From: Bacillota bacterium
GTDB taxonomy: Bacteria; Bacillota; Clostridia; Acetivibrionales; DTU013
NCBI GenBank assembly: GCA_023418915.1
Contig: JAEZYU010000034.1
Location: forward strand, 13,931 to 77,930
DNA: 64,000 nt
Reading direction: 5' to 3'
Each line of letters starts with the position of its first letter. The stretch's first letter is position 1. Shown piece by piece: positions 50,015-58,206 of the stretch. A program made the translations under genes and the position numbers. Below the pieces are notes generated by a model that saw only the letters and a list, made by a program, of their open reading frames with translations, made no database searches and was not told the DNA's origin.

Positions 50015-51511
50015 ATGAATAAGAAATATATCGTTTCTCTTGATCAGGGTACCACCAGCTCACGAGCAGTTATTTTTGACAGGAGGGGTGAGATCGTTGG
50101 GATCTGCAGCAGACCTTTCAGACAGATATTTCCGCAGCCTGGCTGGGTGGAACATAACCCGATGGAGATACTGGAAAGTCAGCTGGGTGCTTTGCTGGAT
50201 GTAATGAAGCTTCAGAATATACTTCCGGAGGAGATATGCTGTATTGGCATAGCCAACCAGAGAGAAACAATAGTACTGTGGGACAGGATAACGGGCAAGC
50301 CTGTATCGAATGCGATCGTATGGCAGTGCAGAAGGACCTCTCCGATCTGCCAGCAGCTTAAGGATAATGGTCTGGAGGAGACGATACAGAACAGGACCGG
50401 ACTTATCATTGATTCATATTTCTCGGGGTCTAAAATAAAGTGGATGCTGGACAATATAGAAGGTGTCAGACAAAAGGCGGACAACGGGGAGCTTATTGCC
50501 GGAACGATAGACACATGGCTCATTTGGAACCTAACAGGCGGCAGAGTACATGCGACAGATTACTCAAATGCTTCAAGAACAATGCTTTATAATATACATA
50601 CACTGTCCTGGGACAGAGAGCTGCTCGGAGAGCTCGGGATACCGGAGTCGCTGCTTCCGAAGGTAGTGCCATCGGCCGGTATAATAGGCGAGACTGATGA
50701 GAAGCTGCTGGGAGTGAGAATCCCCATATCCGGGACTGCGGGAGACCAAAGCGCAGCTCTGTTTGGACAGACCTGCTATTCGAGAGGCTCAGTAAAAAAC
50801 ACCTATGGAACCGGATGCTTTATTCTTATGAATACGGGCAAAGAACCGGTCAGAACGAGAAACAGGCTGCTGACCACCATAGCATGGAACATTGGTGATG
50901 GTGTTGATTATGCGCTCGAAGGCAGTGTTTTCAATGCCGGTACAGCCATCAAATGGCTGCGTGACGATCTTGAACTGATCGACAGTCCGCAGCATGGAGA
51001 CAGGCTGGCTGAATCTGTCGATGATACCGATGGAGTTTATTTTGTGCCGGCTTTTACCGGATTGGGTGCTCCTTACTGGGATATGTACGCCCGGGGAACG
51101 ATGATTGGCCTGACAAGAGGGACAAAGAGAGAACACATAATCAGAGCGGCAATGGAGTCTATAGCCTACCAGAGCAAGGATGTGTTTGATGCAATGGTTT
51201 CTGATGCGGGCATTGAGCTCAAGGAGCTGAAAGTCGACGGTGGAGTCAGCAATAGCGATTTTGTGATGCAGTTCCAGGCAGATATACTCGGCATACCTGT
51301 GATAAGACCAAAGACAATTGAAACAACAGCACTTGGCGCAGCCTATCTGGCCGGATTGGGAGCCGGTGTGTGGAATACGGCGGAGGAGATCAGGAACAAA
51401 TGGTCTGCCGGGAAAACGTATATTCCTGCAATGGATGAGGAACAAAGAAGGGTAAGGTATGAGACCTGGGAACGAGCCGTATGCAGGTCGATGGATTGGG
51501 AGAAACGCTGA
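50015..51511 (+). CDS. glpK: Glycerol kinase
   Basis: A 498-aa FGGY-family kinase of standard length: SLDQGTTSSRAVIFD, GIANQRETIVLWDR, DYSNASRTMLYNI, GTAGDQSAALFGQ and KVDGGVSNSDFVMQ. It phosphorylates glycerol to glycerol-3-phosphate, the substrate of the dehydrogenase set upstream and the inducer for GlpP. The start at 50015 has AGGGGGG at proper distance. No glycerol facilitator gene (glpF) is in the window. Confidence 0.97.
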   Translation: MNKKYIVSLDQGTTSSRAVIFDRRGEIVGICSRPFRQIFPQPGWVEHNPMEILESQLGALLDVMKLQNILPEEICCIGIANQRETIVLWDRITGKPVSNAIVWQCRRTSPICQQLKDNGLEETIQNRTGLIIDSYFSGSKIKWMLDNIEGVRQKADNGELIAGTIDTWLIWNLTGGRVHATDYSNASRTMLYNIHTLSWDRELLGELGIPESLLPKVVPSAGIIGETDEKLLGVRIPISGTAGDQSAALFGQTCYSRGSVKNTYGTGCFILMNTGKEPVRTRNRLLTTIAWNIGDGVDYALEGSVFNAGTAIKWLRDDLELIDSPQHGDRLAESVDDTDGVYFVPAFTGLGAPYWDMYARGTMIGLTRGTKREHIIRAAMESIAYQSKDVFDAMVSDAGIELKELKVDGGVSNSDFVMQFQADILGIPVIRPKTIETTALGAAYLAGLGAGVWNTAEEIRNKWSAGKTYIPAMDEEQRRVRYETWERAVCRSMDWEKR

Positions 51512-51863
51512 CCTGTGTAAATAAAGCCGAGGTCATTTTCATATTGTGAACGTATTTTCCTTTTGGGAATGGAGCTTGACGATACAGTCGAATAACGATG
51601 AGCTTGACACAAGAGTTATACAGGAGGCTGAAGCACTGGTATATTAACGGTATAGGCATAAGAACAAGTGTGAAGAATACTAATGATAAAATGTACTGTG
51701 AATACCATTGATACCATAATACCAGCGACATCACAATATCAACAATACCAGCAATACTGCGATATCAGCAATGCCAGCAATACAAACCAGACTAGCAAGA
51801 TAATAGCAGTACGGTCACTTTCATGCCGAATTACTTATAGCAAAAAAGGAGAGGATCTATATT
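51512..51863. repeat. Gene-free 352-bp gap with an ATACCAGCAAT-type low-complexity repeat (51705-51790)
   Basis: Short degenerate units (ATACCATTG, ATACCAGCGACATCACA, ATATCAACAATACCAGCAA, TGCGATATCAGCAATGCCAG) make up 51705-51790. No gene or clear terminator follows glpK. The downstream SDR gene begins after AAAGGAGAGG at 51846. Confidence 0.65.
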
Positions 51864-52574
51864 ATGGGAAGAACAATCATTGTTACAGGCGCCGGCCGCG
51901 GGCTCGGCTACAATATAGCAAAGCTGCATTTGGATATGAAGGATTCAGTCTATGCCATGGATTACAAGCTGACTGATGAACTAAAAAGCCTTGCAGAAGA
52001 ATGTGAAACACTAAAAATATGCAGATGTGATATAGGCTCGACGCAGAGCGTTTCAGAGGCTGTTAGAGATGTTCTGGCAGAGGGCAGGCAGTTAGACATA
52101 ATCTATAATGTTGCCGGTATATATAGGTTTGAAGATAAGGTCGGGCTCGGAAAGACTGATCTTGATGCCGGAATGCAGATGATTAATGTCAACGCATTAG
52201 GTGCGCTTCGTATTTGCAAGGCTGTATGGCCGCTGATACAGAAGGGAAGCCTGGTTGTCAATATCTCTTCAGAGGCCGGGAGTATAGCAGGAAGCAGACG
52301 CAAGCAGGAATACTGCTATTGTATGTCGAAAGCGGCGCTGAATATGGGCACAAAGGTAATGTCCAATGAACTGTGGGAGCGTTCCGCACGAATTATCAAC
52401 TTTCATCCGGGCTGGCTCCGTACTCCGATGGGCGGGCCTGATGCATTTGCGAGCAAGCACTCAGTATCGCCTGAGGAAAGTGCTTCAAATATAGTGAATA
52501 TTGCACTGAATATTGGCGATGTGCCGAGAGATCAGATGTTTATGACGCATACCGGCGATATACTACCGTGGTAA
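51864..52574 (+). CDS. Short-chain dehydrogenase/reductase
   Basis: A 236-aa classical SDR. The cofactor motif is TGAGRGLGYNIA at the N-terminus, with NVAGIYRF. The catalytic Tyr-Lys pair is in YCMSKAAL, preceded by a Ser in NISSEAG. The substrate cannot be read from sequence. It precedes the GpsA-like gene by 55 bp and is likely co-transcribed with it. Confidence 0.87.
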   Translation: MGRTIIVTGAGRGLGYNIAKLHLDMKDSVYAMDYKLTDELKSLAEECETLKICRCDIGSTQSVSEAVRDVLAEGRQLDIIYNVAGIYRFEDKVGLGKTDLDAGMQMINVNALGALRICKAVWPLIQKGSLVVNISSEAGSIAGSRRKQEYCYCMSKAALNMGTKVMSNELWERSARIINFHPGWLRTPMGGPDAFASKHSVSPEESASNIVNIALNIGDVPRDQMFMTHTGDILPW

Positions 52575-52629
52575 CACGGATGAACAATACTGCAAATCGC
52601 TATTGAGAAACAGCCAGAAGGAGAAGACT

Positions 52630-53667
52630 ATGAGTACAATTACAATTGTGGGTGCCGGCGTAATGGCCTCAGCGCTGAGCTTCCCGGCACATGACAACGG
52701 GCATGAGGTAAGGCTGGTGGGAACGCCGCTGGACCGTGAGATCATAGAGAACTGCCGGAGGAACGGATATCATATTACGTTGATGCGCCAGATTCCTGAT
52801 GGAATCAGCTATTTTCAATTTGATGAATTTGAGAAATCTATAGAAGGTGCTGATCTGCTGATAGGCGGAGTCAGCAGTTTCGGCGTTGGCTGGTTTCTTA
52901 AGGAGGTTCTTCCGGTCATACCCGCTAGCCTGCCGGTGTTGTCTGTAACGAAAGGCATGTTTGATACACCGCAAGGAGGACTGATAAGCTACCCCGAGTA
53001 TTATGAAAGTAAATTGGGCAGTAAAGGTTTGTCACTAAATGCGATAGGCGGGCCATGTACAAGCTATGAACTGGCAGACAGGCACCATTCTGCTGTTTTC
53101 TTCTGCGGAAGGAATATCGGCACACTTCAAAAGATCAAAGAGCTTATGGAAACTGATTATTACCATATAAGCCTTTCTACTGATGTGCGAGGCATTGAGT
53201 GTGCTGTCGCACTGAAGAATGCATATGCACTGGGAGTGACGCTGGCTGTAGGTCTGGCAGAGAGGCAATGTGGTGAAGGCTGTGAGCTGCACTATAATCC
53301 CCAAGCTGCACTGTTTGAGCAGAGCATCAGGGAGATGCGAAAGCTGCTGAAAATGGCCGGCTGTGCAGATGACAACATAATTCCGGGAGCAGGCGATTTA
53401 TATGTAACGATATTCGGAGGGCGCACCCGGCGTATCGGAACTCTTCTTGGCCGGGGGATGCCGTTTGAGAAAGCGATGGAGTCTTTGAATGGAGTAACTC
53501 TGGAATCGATTGTAATAGCGAAACGTACCGCCTCTGCACTGCGTACCCTGATAGGAAAAGGCCTGGCAGCAGCTTTGGACTTTCCGCTGCTTCTCCACAT
53601 TGACGATATCATTAATAACGGAGCTCAGGTGGATATCCCATGGAAAAGTTTTGAGAGTGGAGTATAA
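52630..53667 (+). CDS. NAD(P)-dependent glycerol-3-phosphate dehydrogenase-like protein
   Basis: A 345-aa GpsA-family protein. It has the nucleotide motif VGAGVMASALSFP, a GGPCTSYELA segment in the place of the GPS-F-E motif, the catalytic Lys in ECAVALKNAYALG and GAGDLYVTIFGGR. GpsA reduces dihydroxyacetone phosphate to glycerol-3-phosphate for lipid synthesis. The motifs here are somewhat diverged (GAGDLYVT for GDL-T), and a second, canonical gpsA elsewhere is possible. The start follows AGAAGGAG. Its TAA stop is formed by the first bases of a repeat left end. Confidence 0.78.
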   Translation: MSTITIVGAGVMASALSFPAHDNGHEVRLVGTPLDREIIENCRRNGYHITLMRQIPDGISYFQFDEFEKSIEGADLLIGGVSSFGVGWFLKEVLPVIPASLPVLSVTKGMFDTPQGGLISYPEYYESKLGSKGLSLNAIGGPCTSYELADRHHSAVFFCGRNIGTLQKIKELMETDYYHISLSTDVRGIECAVALKNAYALGVTLAVGLAERQCGEGCELHYNPQAALFEQSIREMRKLLKMAGCADDNIIPGAGDLYVTIFGGRTRRIGTLLGRGMPFEKAMESLNGVTLESIVIAKRTASALRTLIGKGLAAALDFPLLLHIDDIINNGAQVDIPWKSFESGV

Positions 53668-53718
53668 CGAGGCGAATTATGTCCCCTACCTCTCAACGTG
53701 TATTCAGCACTGCAGGGC
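53663..53718 (+). repeat. Left-end fragment of the dispersed modular element
   Basis: GTATAACGAGGCGAATTATG, CCCCTACCTCTCAACGTG and ATTCAGCACTGCAGGGCG match the element left end and the start of its hairpin array. Bases 53665-53667 double as the stop codon of the GpsA-like gene. The following 190 bp to lemA are open in one frame but have no start or recognisable product. Confidence 0.78.
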
Positions 53719-53910
53719 GAAAGGCAAGGTTCATTTGAAACTGAGAGCAGTACGCAGCAAACACAAGAATGATTTGAAAAGGGTCACTAAATATGCTGCT
53801 GTGTTCCGCTTTTTTCAGACAATTGCGAAATTAGATGCGTTTAACGTTATGAAGGATCAATTCGGGTATATATTAATAGAGACGGCTTAGATGAAGAAAG
53901 GAAGGTCAGG

Positions 53911-54507
53911 ATGAGTTACAGCTATAATTCATATGTTTACGGAAGATGGATCAAGTGGGGAGTCATTGCACTGGTTGTAATCATATTGGCAGTAAGCTCC
54001 ATCACAACATATAATGGTTTGGTCACAGCTGATCAGAATGTACAGATGCAATGGAGCTCAGTTGAGAACATGATGCAGAGAAGGGCTGATGTGATCAGCA
54101 ATCAGGTTGAGGTCGTAAAGGGCTATATGAAGCATGAGGAGAAGGTTTTTAGTGATATCGCAGCTGCACGGGCTGTGCTGTATGACAACTATTCAGACAT
54201 CAGCAGCAAGATTGCAGCCGATGAACAAATGGCGGAATCAGGAAGGCGAATGCTGGCACTGGTGGAAAACTACCCGGAACTCAAAGCAAGTGAGCTGTTC
54301 GAAAACCTTCAAATCGATATTGAAGGGTCTGAGAATAGAGTCGCTGTCGCCAGGAAGGATTTTATTGAAACTGTGCAGGCATATAACACGAAGCTTGTAA
54401 GATTCCCGGGAAATATTTTTGCCAGACTGATGGGTTTTGAGGCAAAAGAGTACTTTAAAGCTTCTCCGGAAGCGCAGCAGACTCCCAGGGTCGATTTCGG
54501 AAGCTGA
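53911..54507 (+). CDS. LemA family protein
   Basis: A 198-aa protein with one N-terminal transmembrane segment (about 15-35) and the LemA core of long helices (YNGLVTADQNVQMQWSSVEN, RRADVISNQVEVVKGYM, NTKLVRFPGNIFARLMGF). Its cellular role is not established. It is commonly encoded next to TPM-domain proteins, as here (234 bp downstream), suggesting they act together at the membrane. Confidence 0.92.
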   Translation: MSYSYNSYVYGRWIKWGVIALVVIILAVSSITTYNGLVTADQNVQMQWSSVENMMQRRADVISNQVEVVKGYMKHEEKVFSDIAAARAVLYDNYSDISSKIAADEQMAESGRRMLALVENYPELKASELFENLQIDIEGSENRVAVARKDFIETVQAYNTKLVRFPGNIFARLMGFEAKEYFKASPEAQQTPRVDFGS

Positions 54508-54741
54508 CAGAACCTGTGCTCAGAGTGCTCGGACGGAATATAGCCAGAAGGCTGAAATTGAAGCAGGTAATAGTATCATAATATGTATCAGGGCGGAACT
54601 GCCGGCGTCAATTAACCCGGTATGATTCTCTGTCGGCTAATGCTCTTAAGGGGGCTGTGAGTCATATGTATGAGCAGCGGATCGACCTAAACATAAGTTT
54701 ACAAGGAACGGCAGAATCCTATAAGAAAGTGCAGGTCCATA

Positions 54742-55602
54742 ATGAGAAAAAAATCGGCGGCTTTTATTATAATCGTAATAATAGTTTTATCCTTTACATC
54801 TGCAGTCAATGCCTATGAAGATCTTCCATCCGCTACACAGGAGTTCTTTGTAAACGATTTTGCAAAGGTTCTGGATGAGGAGACACGCAAAAGTATACAG
54901 CTCATAGGCAAAAGCCTGGAAGAGAAGACAGGGGCACAAGTTGTTGCCGTGACCATTGATTCTCTGGATGGTCAGGATATAGACAGCTACGCCAATGAAT
55001 TGTTCCGGGAGTGGGAAATCGGGCAAAAGGATAAGGATAATGGGATACTGATAATAAACGCCGTATCAGAAAGGTTGCTTAGGATCGAGGTAGGATATGG
55101 ACTTGAGGGTGCCCTGACTGATATCGAAACTGCAAAGATCAGGACAGAATATATGAACCCGCATCTGAAAAACGGTGATTACAACAGCGGCATACTAGGC
55201 GGATATATTGCAGTCGTGGATGCTGTCTGTGTAGAATATGGTATTGAAGTTGATGAAATAATGCAGCAGCTGCCATCCCGAAGCCGGCAGGAATATGACT
55301 ATTACCGGCGTAATCAAGCGACCGGCAGTCGGGATGGCCAGGACATCCGTACATTGTTCTATATCATTGCTTTTGGCATATTCCTGGCGGTCGATGGTGT
55401 GTTTTTCAGGTTCAGGATCACACAAATGCTGATCAGGATCGCCTTCTACAGCAGCTTGTTCAGAGGCGGACGCGGCGGACGAGGAGGCCGCGGCGGATGG
55501 GGCGGCGGCGGCTTCGGTGGTTTCGGAGGCGGTGGTTTCGGAGGAGGCAGCTCCGGCGGTGGAGGCAGCAGCGGAGGCGGTGGCAGCAGCGGAAGATATT
55601 GA
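54742..55602 (+). CDS. TPM-domain membrane protein (YgcG-like)
   Basis: A 286-aa protein. It has a signal peptide (about 1-25), a TPM domain (about 30-160; FVNDFAKVLDEETRKSIQ, GQKDKDNGILIINAV, LRIEVGYGLEGALTD), a membrane segment (about 200-222) and a C-terminal tail of some 45 residues made almost entirely of Gly, Ser and Arg. Such tails are usual in the family. The pairing with LemA is widespread. The exact function is unknown. Confidence 0.9.
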   Translation: MRKKSAAFIIIVIIVLSFTSAVNAYEDLPSATQEFFVNDFAKVLDEETRKSIQLIGKSLEEKTGAQVVAVTIDSLDGQDIDSYANELFREWEIGQKDKDNGILIINAVSERLLRIEVGYGLEGALTDIETAKIRTEYMNPHLKNGDYNSGILGGYIAVVDAVCVEYGIEVDEIMQQLPSRSRQEYDYYRRNQATGSRDGQDIRTLFYIIAFGIFLAVDGVFFRFRITQMLIRIAFYSSLFRGGRGGRGGRGGWGGGGFGGFGGGGFGGGSSGGGGSSGGGGSSGRY

Positions 55603-55613
55603 TCCCATTAAGA

Positions 55614-55641
55614 ACGATTCGAAGTGGCGGGTACCGATTCT
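55614..55641 (+). repeat. Collapsed internal copy of the dispersed element (left end joined to core)
   Basis: AACGATTCGAA runs directly into GTGGCGGGTACCGATTC. The first part resembles the left-end AACGATGCGAA. The second is the element core, also at 33169 and 63525. The hairpin array between them is missing. Confidence 0.65.
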
Positions 55642-55671
55642 ATTTGCTGATATAAGTAAGTGATAATTAAT

Positions 55672-55711
55672 AAAACCTGTGCTAATGGCTGAACCATTGT
55701 ACAGGTTTTTT
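55672..55711 (+). terminator. Intrinsic terminator after the TPM gene
   Basis: AAAACCTGTGCTAATGG pairs with CCATTGTACAGGTTTT around a CTGAA loop, with two small mismatches, and six T follow the stem. Confidence 0.9.
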
Positions 55712-55800
55712 GGCTTGACTATGAGAAAGGAACTATTTTGAGACAAACTAAGTCAAATGTATTGTTGTAAAAAATATACTGATAACGGCGGGGTGATTTT

Positions 55801-58206
55801 ATGAAGAAGCTGATCGCTATACTTCTTGCAGTTTTGATAACTGCAGCAGCATCGGGAGGTTCCTGCATTGCTGCTTCGGATACGGACGTTTCTGTTTATC
55901 TTGAGGGGGAAAAAGTTGAATTCCCTGATGCACAGCCGATCCATACCGGTACGAGGGTCCTGGTGCCTGTACGCGGATTTTTTGAAAGGATAGGTGTGAC
56001 TGTTGACTGGAACTCGGCATTCCGGATCGTTATAATCAAGGATGACAGTCGGGAAATAATGCTGGAGGCCGGGAACAATGCGGTACTGGATAACGGGACC
56101 GTGAAGTACCTTGATTGCAGCGCTCTTAGCATGGACAATCGTACATATATTCCACTGCGATACATATCAGAGAGTTTTGGTTACAATGTAAAATGGGATG
56201 GTAAAACAAGGAGTGTATTCATTTCAAGAGATCCACAGCGCATCACCAGGCCAGATGATGACATGTCCGGGCTTCCTGTAATAAATGATCTGGAAAGCTT
56301 TTATCAGCTGCTGAAATATAACGGGTATATGGCTGATTATCTTGATTTTGGCACCATGGACATTTTACCCGAAACAGGAGTTGAGATGGATGCGCCAGCA
56401 AAAAAATCAGCTCCTGCAGCTAATGATTCCGCCAGTTCAACAGCACCTGATGCTTCTTATAGGCAGGATTATTCCGGCACGAACAATCAGGTAGAGGGAA
56501 TAGAGGAAGGCGATCTTATCAAGACGGACGGTAGATATCTGTATGTCGTGAGAAATAATGAAGTCATCATAGTGAATGCAGCTCCGGATGATCTGAGGGT
56601 TGTTTCGAAGATAACATGCAATAACGGCATCGGTGAAATATATATCCATGACGGTAAGCTGGCAGTTATTTGCGGGAATTCCCACTTTATATATGATTCA
56701 GACAGAGAAAAGGACCATGGGCTTCTAAACCTGTTGTTTGATAATACATATATCAGCAGTACTAATGTGAGGGTGTATGATATCTCTGACAGAGCGGCGC
56801 CAGTGCTTGTAAGCGATAAGGAGTATGAAGGACGATATCTTTCATCGAGGATGATAGATAGTAATCTGTATTTGGTTACCAATGCCACGGTCAGATTTTT
56901 CTCTGAATACATAAATGATGAAATCACGGATTATATATGCAGCAATAATAAAAATGCATTTCTTCAGGTGATGAAGGACGATCCTGAGCAGGAAGCATTT
57001 GCGTTGCTACAATCGGGCTATGGAACATCAGGCGAGCTTTTCGATGCTATTAGAGCTGTGCTTGAAACTTATGTATCTCCGAAGTTGAGGGACAATAAAA
57101 CAGAAGAAGTAAATGAAATAAAGCTTGAAGATATATCATACTTTAAGGATATGGTTCGACCTAATTATATGATTACAGTCGGCGTGGATCTGGACAGCGG
57201 AATAGAGGACATCGATGCTTACCTGGGAAGCACCGGTACTATGTATGCCTCGGAGGATCACATGTATACGGCTTTGGCGGCATATGAGTACAACATATTA
57301 AGAAGCAGGCTGAATCGTTACCCTGCCTATGATTATTTTACAACAGTTCACAGGTTCAGCCTGGAAGACGGAAAAATTACGTACGATTTCAAAGGCAAGG
57401 TCCCCGGTCAAATACTGAATCAGTTTTCAATGGACGAATACAACGGATTCTTCAGGATCGCCACCACATCGGGGTGGTCAGGCGGCACTTCAGAGAACAA
57501 TGTGTATACGCTGGACAAGAATATGAATATATCAGGGCGGCTGGAAGGGATCGCAAAGGGAGAGAAGATATACAGCACCCGTTTTGCCGGTGAACGCATC
57601 TATATGGTTACCTTCCGGCAGATGGATCCCTTTTTCGTAATAGATGCTGCTGACCCAAGGAAACTGAGCGTGCTCGGATACCTGAAGATACCCGGATTCA
57701 GTACATATATGCATATACTTGACAGGGATCATGTGCTTGGCTTTGGGTATGATACAGAAGAGTCCGGTGGATGGGGTCTGGATACGACAGGCTTCAAGCT
57801 GTCGTTGTTTGATGTCTCGGATGTATCCAGCCCTTTAGAGATCAAGAATGAGGTCATAGGAACAAAGGCTGAATCTTTGCTGGCCACTGACCATAAAGCG
57901 CTGATGATTTCCCTTGATAAGGGTATTATGGGATTCCCTCTGAACTATATTAACTCGGAATCCGATTATTTTGCAGGCTATTATCTTTACAACGTTTCAA
58001 ACAGTGATTTCTCATTCAGAGGCAGAGTGACCCATGTTCGTGACGATGCTGAAATGATCGACATTGCTTATGATGATCTGATATTAAGAGGCTTATTTAT
58101 CGGAGATAACCTGTATACTGTGTCAGAGGGCAGGCTGCAGGTAAATGACCTTGGCACATTAACACTGAAAGGAAGCCTCAGTTTACAGCAGACAGGCTTG
58201 CACTGA
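55801..58206 (+). CDS. Secreted beta-propeller protein with copper amine oxidase N-terminal-like domain
   Basis: An 801-aa exported protein. A signal peptide is followed by a copper-amine-oxidase-N-like stalk domain (about 32-140; PVRGFFERIGVTVDWNS, YIPLRYISESFGYNVKWDG). A short linker leads to a large beta-propeller domain (about 220-800; QVEGIEEGDLIKTDGRYLYV, VDLDSGIEDIDAYLGSTGTM). Proteins of this pair of domains are frequent in Clostridia. Neither domain implies bound copper, and the function is unknown. It converges with the sensor kinase gene with no gap; both stops lie in TGATCA at 58204-58209. Confidence 0.88.
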   Translation: MKKLIAILLAVLITAAASGGSCIAASDTDVSVYLEGEKVEFPDAQPIHTGTRVLVPVRGFFERIGVTVDWNSAFRIVIIKDDSREIMLEAGNNAVLDNGTVKYLDCSALSMDNRTYIPLRYISESFGYNVKWDGKTRSVFISRDPQRITRPDDDMSGLPVINDLESFYQLLKYNGYMADYLDFGTMDILPETGVEMDAPAKKSAPAANDSASSTAPDASYRQDYSGTNNQVEGIEEGDLIKTDGRYLYVVRNNEVIIVNAAPDDLRVVSKITCNNGIGEIYIHDGKLAVICGNSHFIYDSDREKDHGLLNLLFDNTYISSTNVRVYDISDRAAPVLVSDKEYEGRYLSSRMIDSNLYLVTNATVRFFSEYINDEITDYICSNNKNAFLQVMKDDPEQEAFALLQSGYGTSGELFDAIRAVLETYVSPKLRDNKTEEVNEIKLEDISYFKDMVRPNYMITVGVDLDSGIEDIDAYLGSTGTMYASEDHMYTALAAYEYNILRSRLNRYPAYDYFTTVHRFSLEDGKITYDFKGKVPGQILNQFSMDEYNGFFRIATTSGWSGGTSENNVYTLDKNMNISGRLEGIAKGEKIYSTRFAGERIYMVTFRQMDPFFVIDAADPRKLSVLGYLKIPGFSTYMHILDRDHVLGFGYDTEESGGWGLDTTGFKLSLFDVSDVSSPLEIKNEVIGTKAESLLATDHKALMISLDKGIMGFPLNYINSESDYFAGYYLYNVSNSDFSFRGRVTHVRDDAEMIDIAYDDLILRGLFIGDNLYTVSEGRLQVNDLGTLTLKGSLSLQQTGLH

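Noticed and set aside
53600..53890. 96-codon frame overlapping the GpsA-like gene end
   Set aside because: It starts inside the GpsA-like gene in another frame and crosses the repeat fragment; no independent start or similarity.
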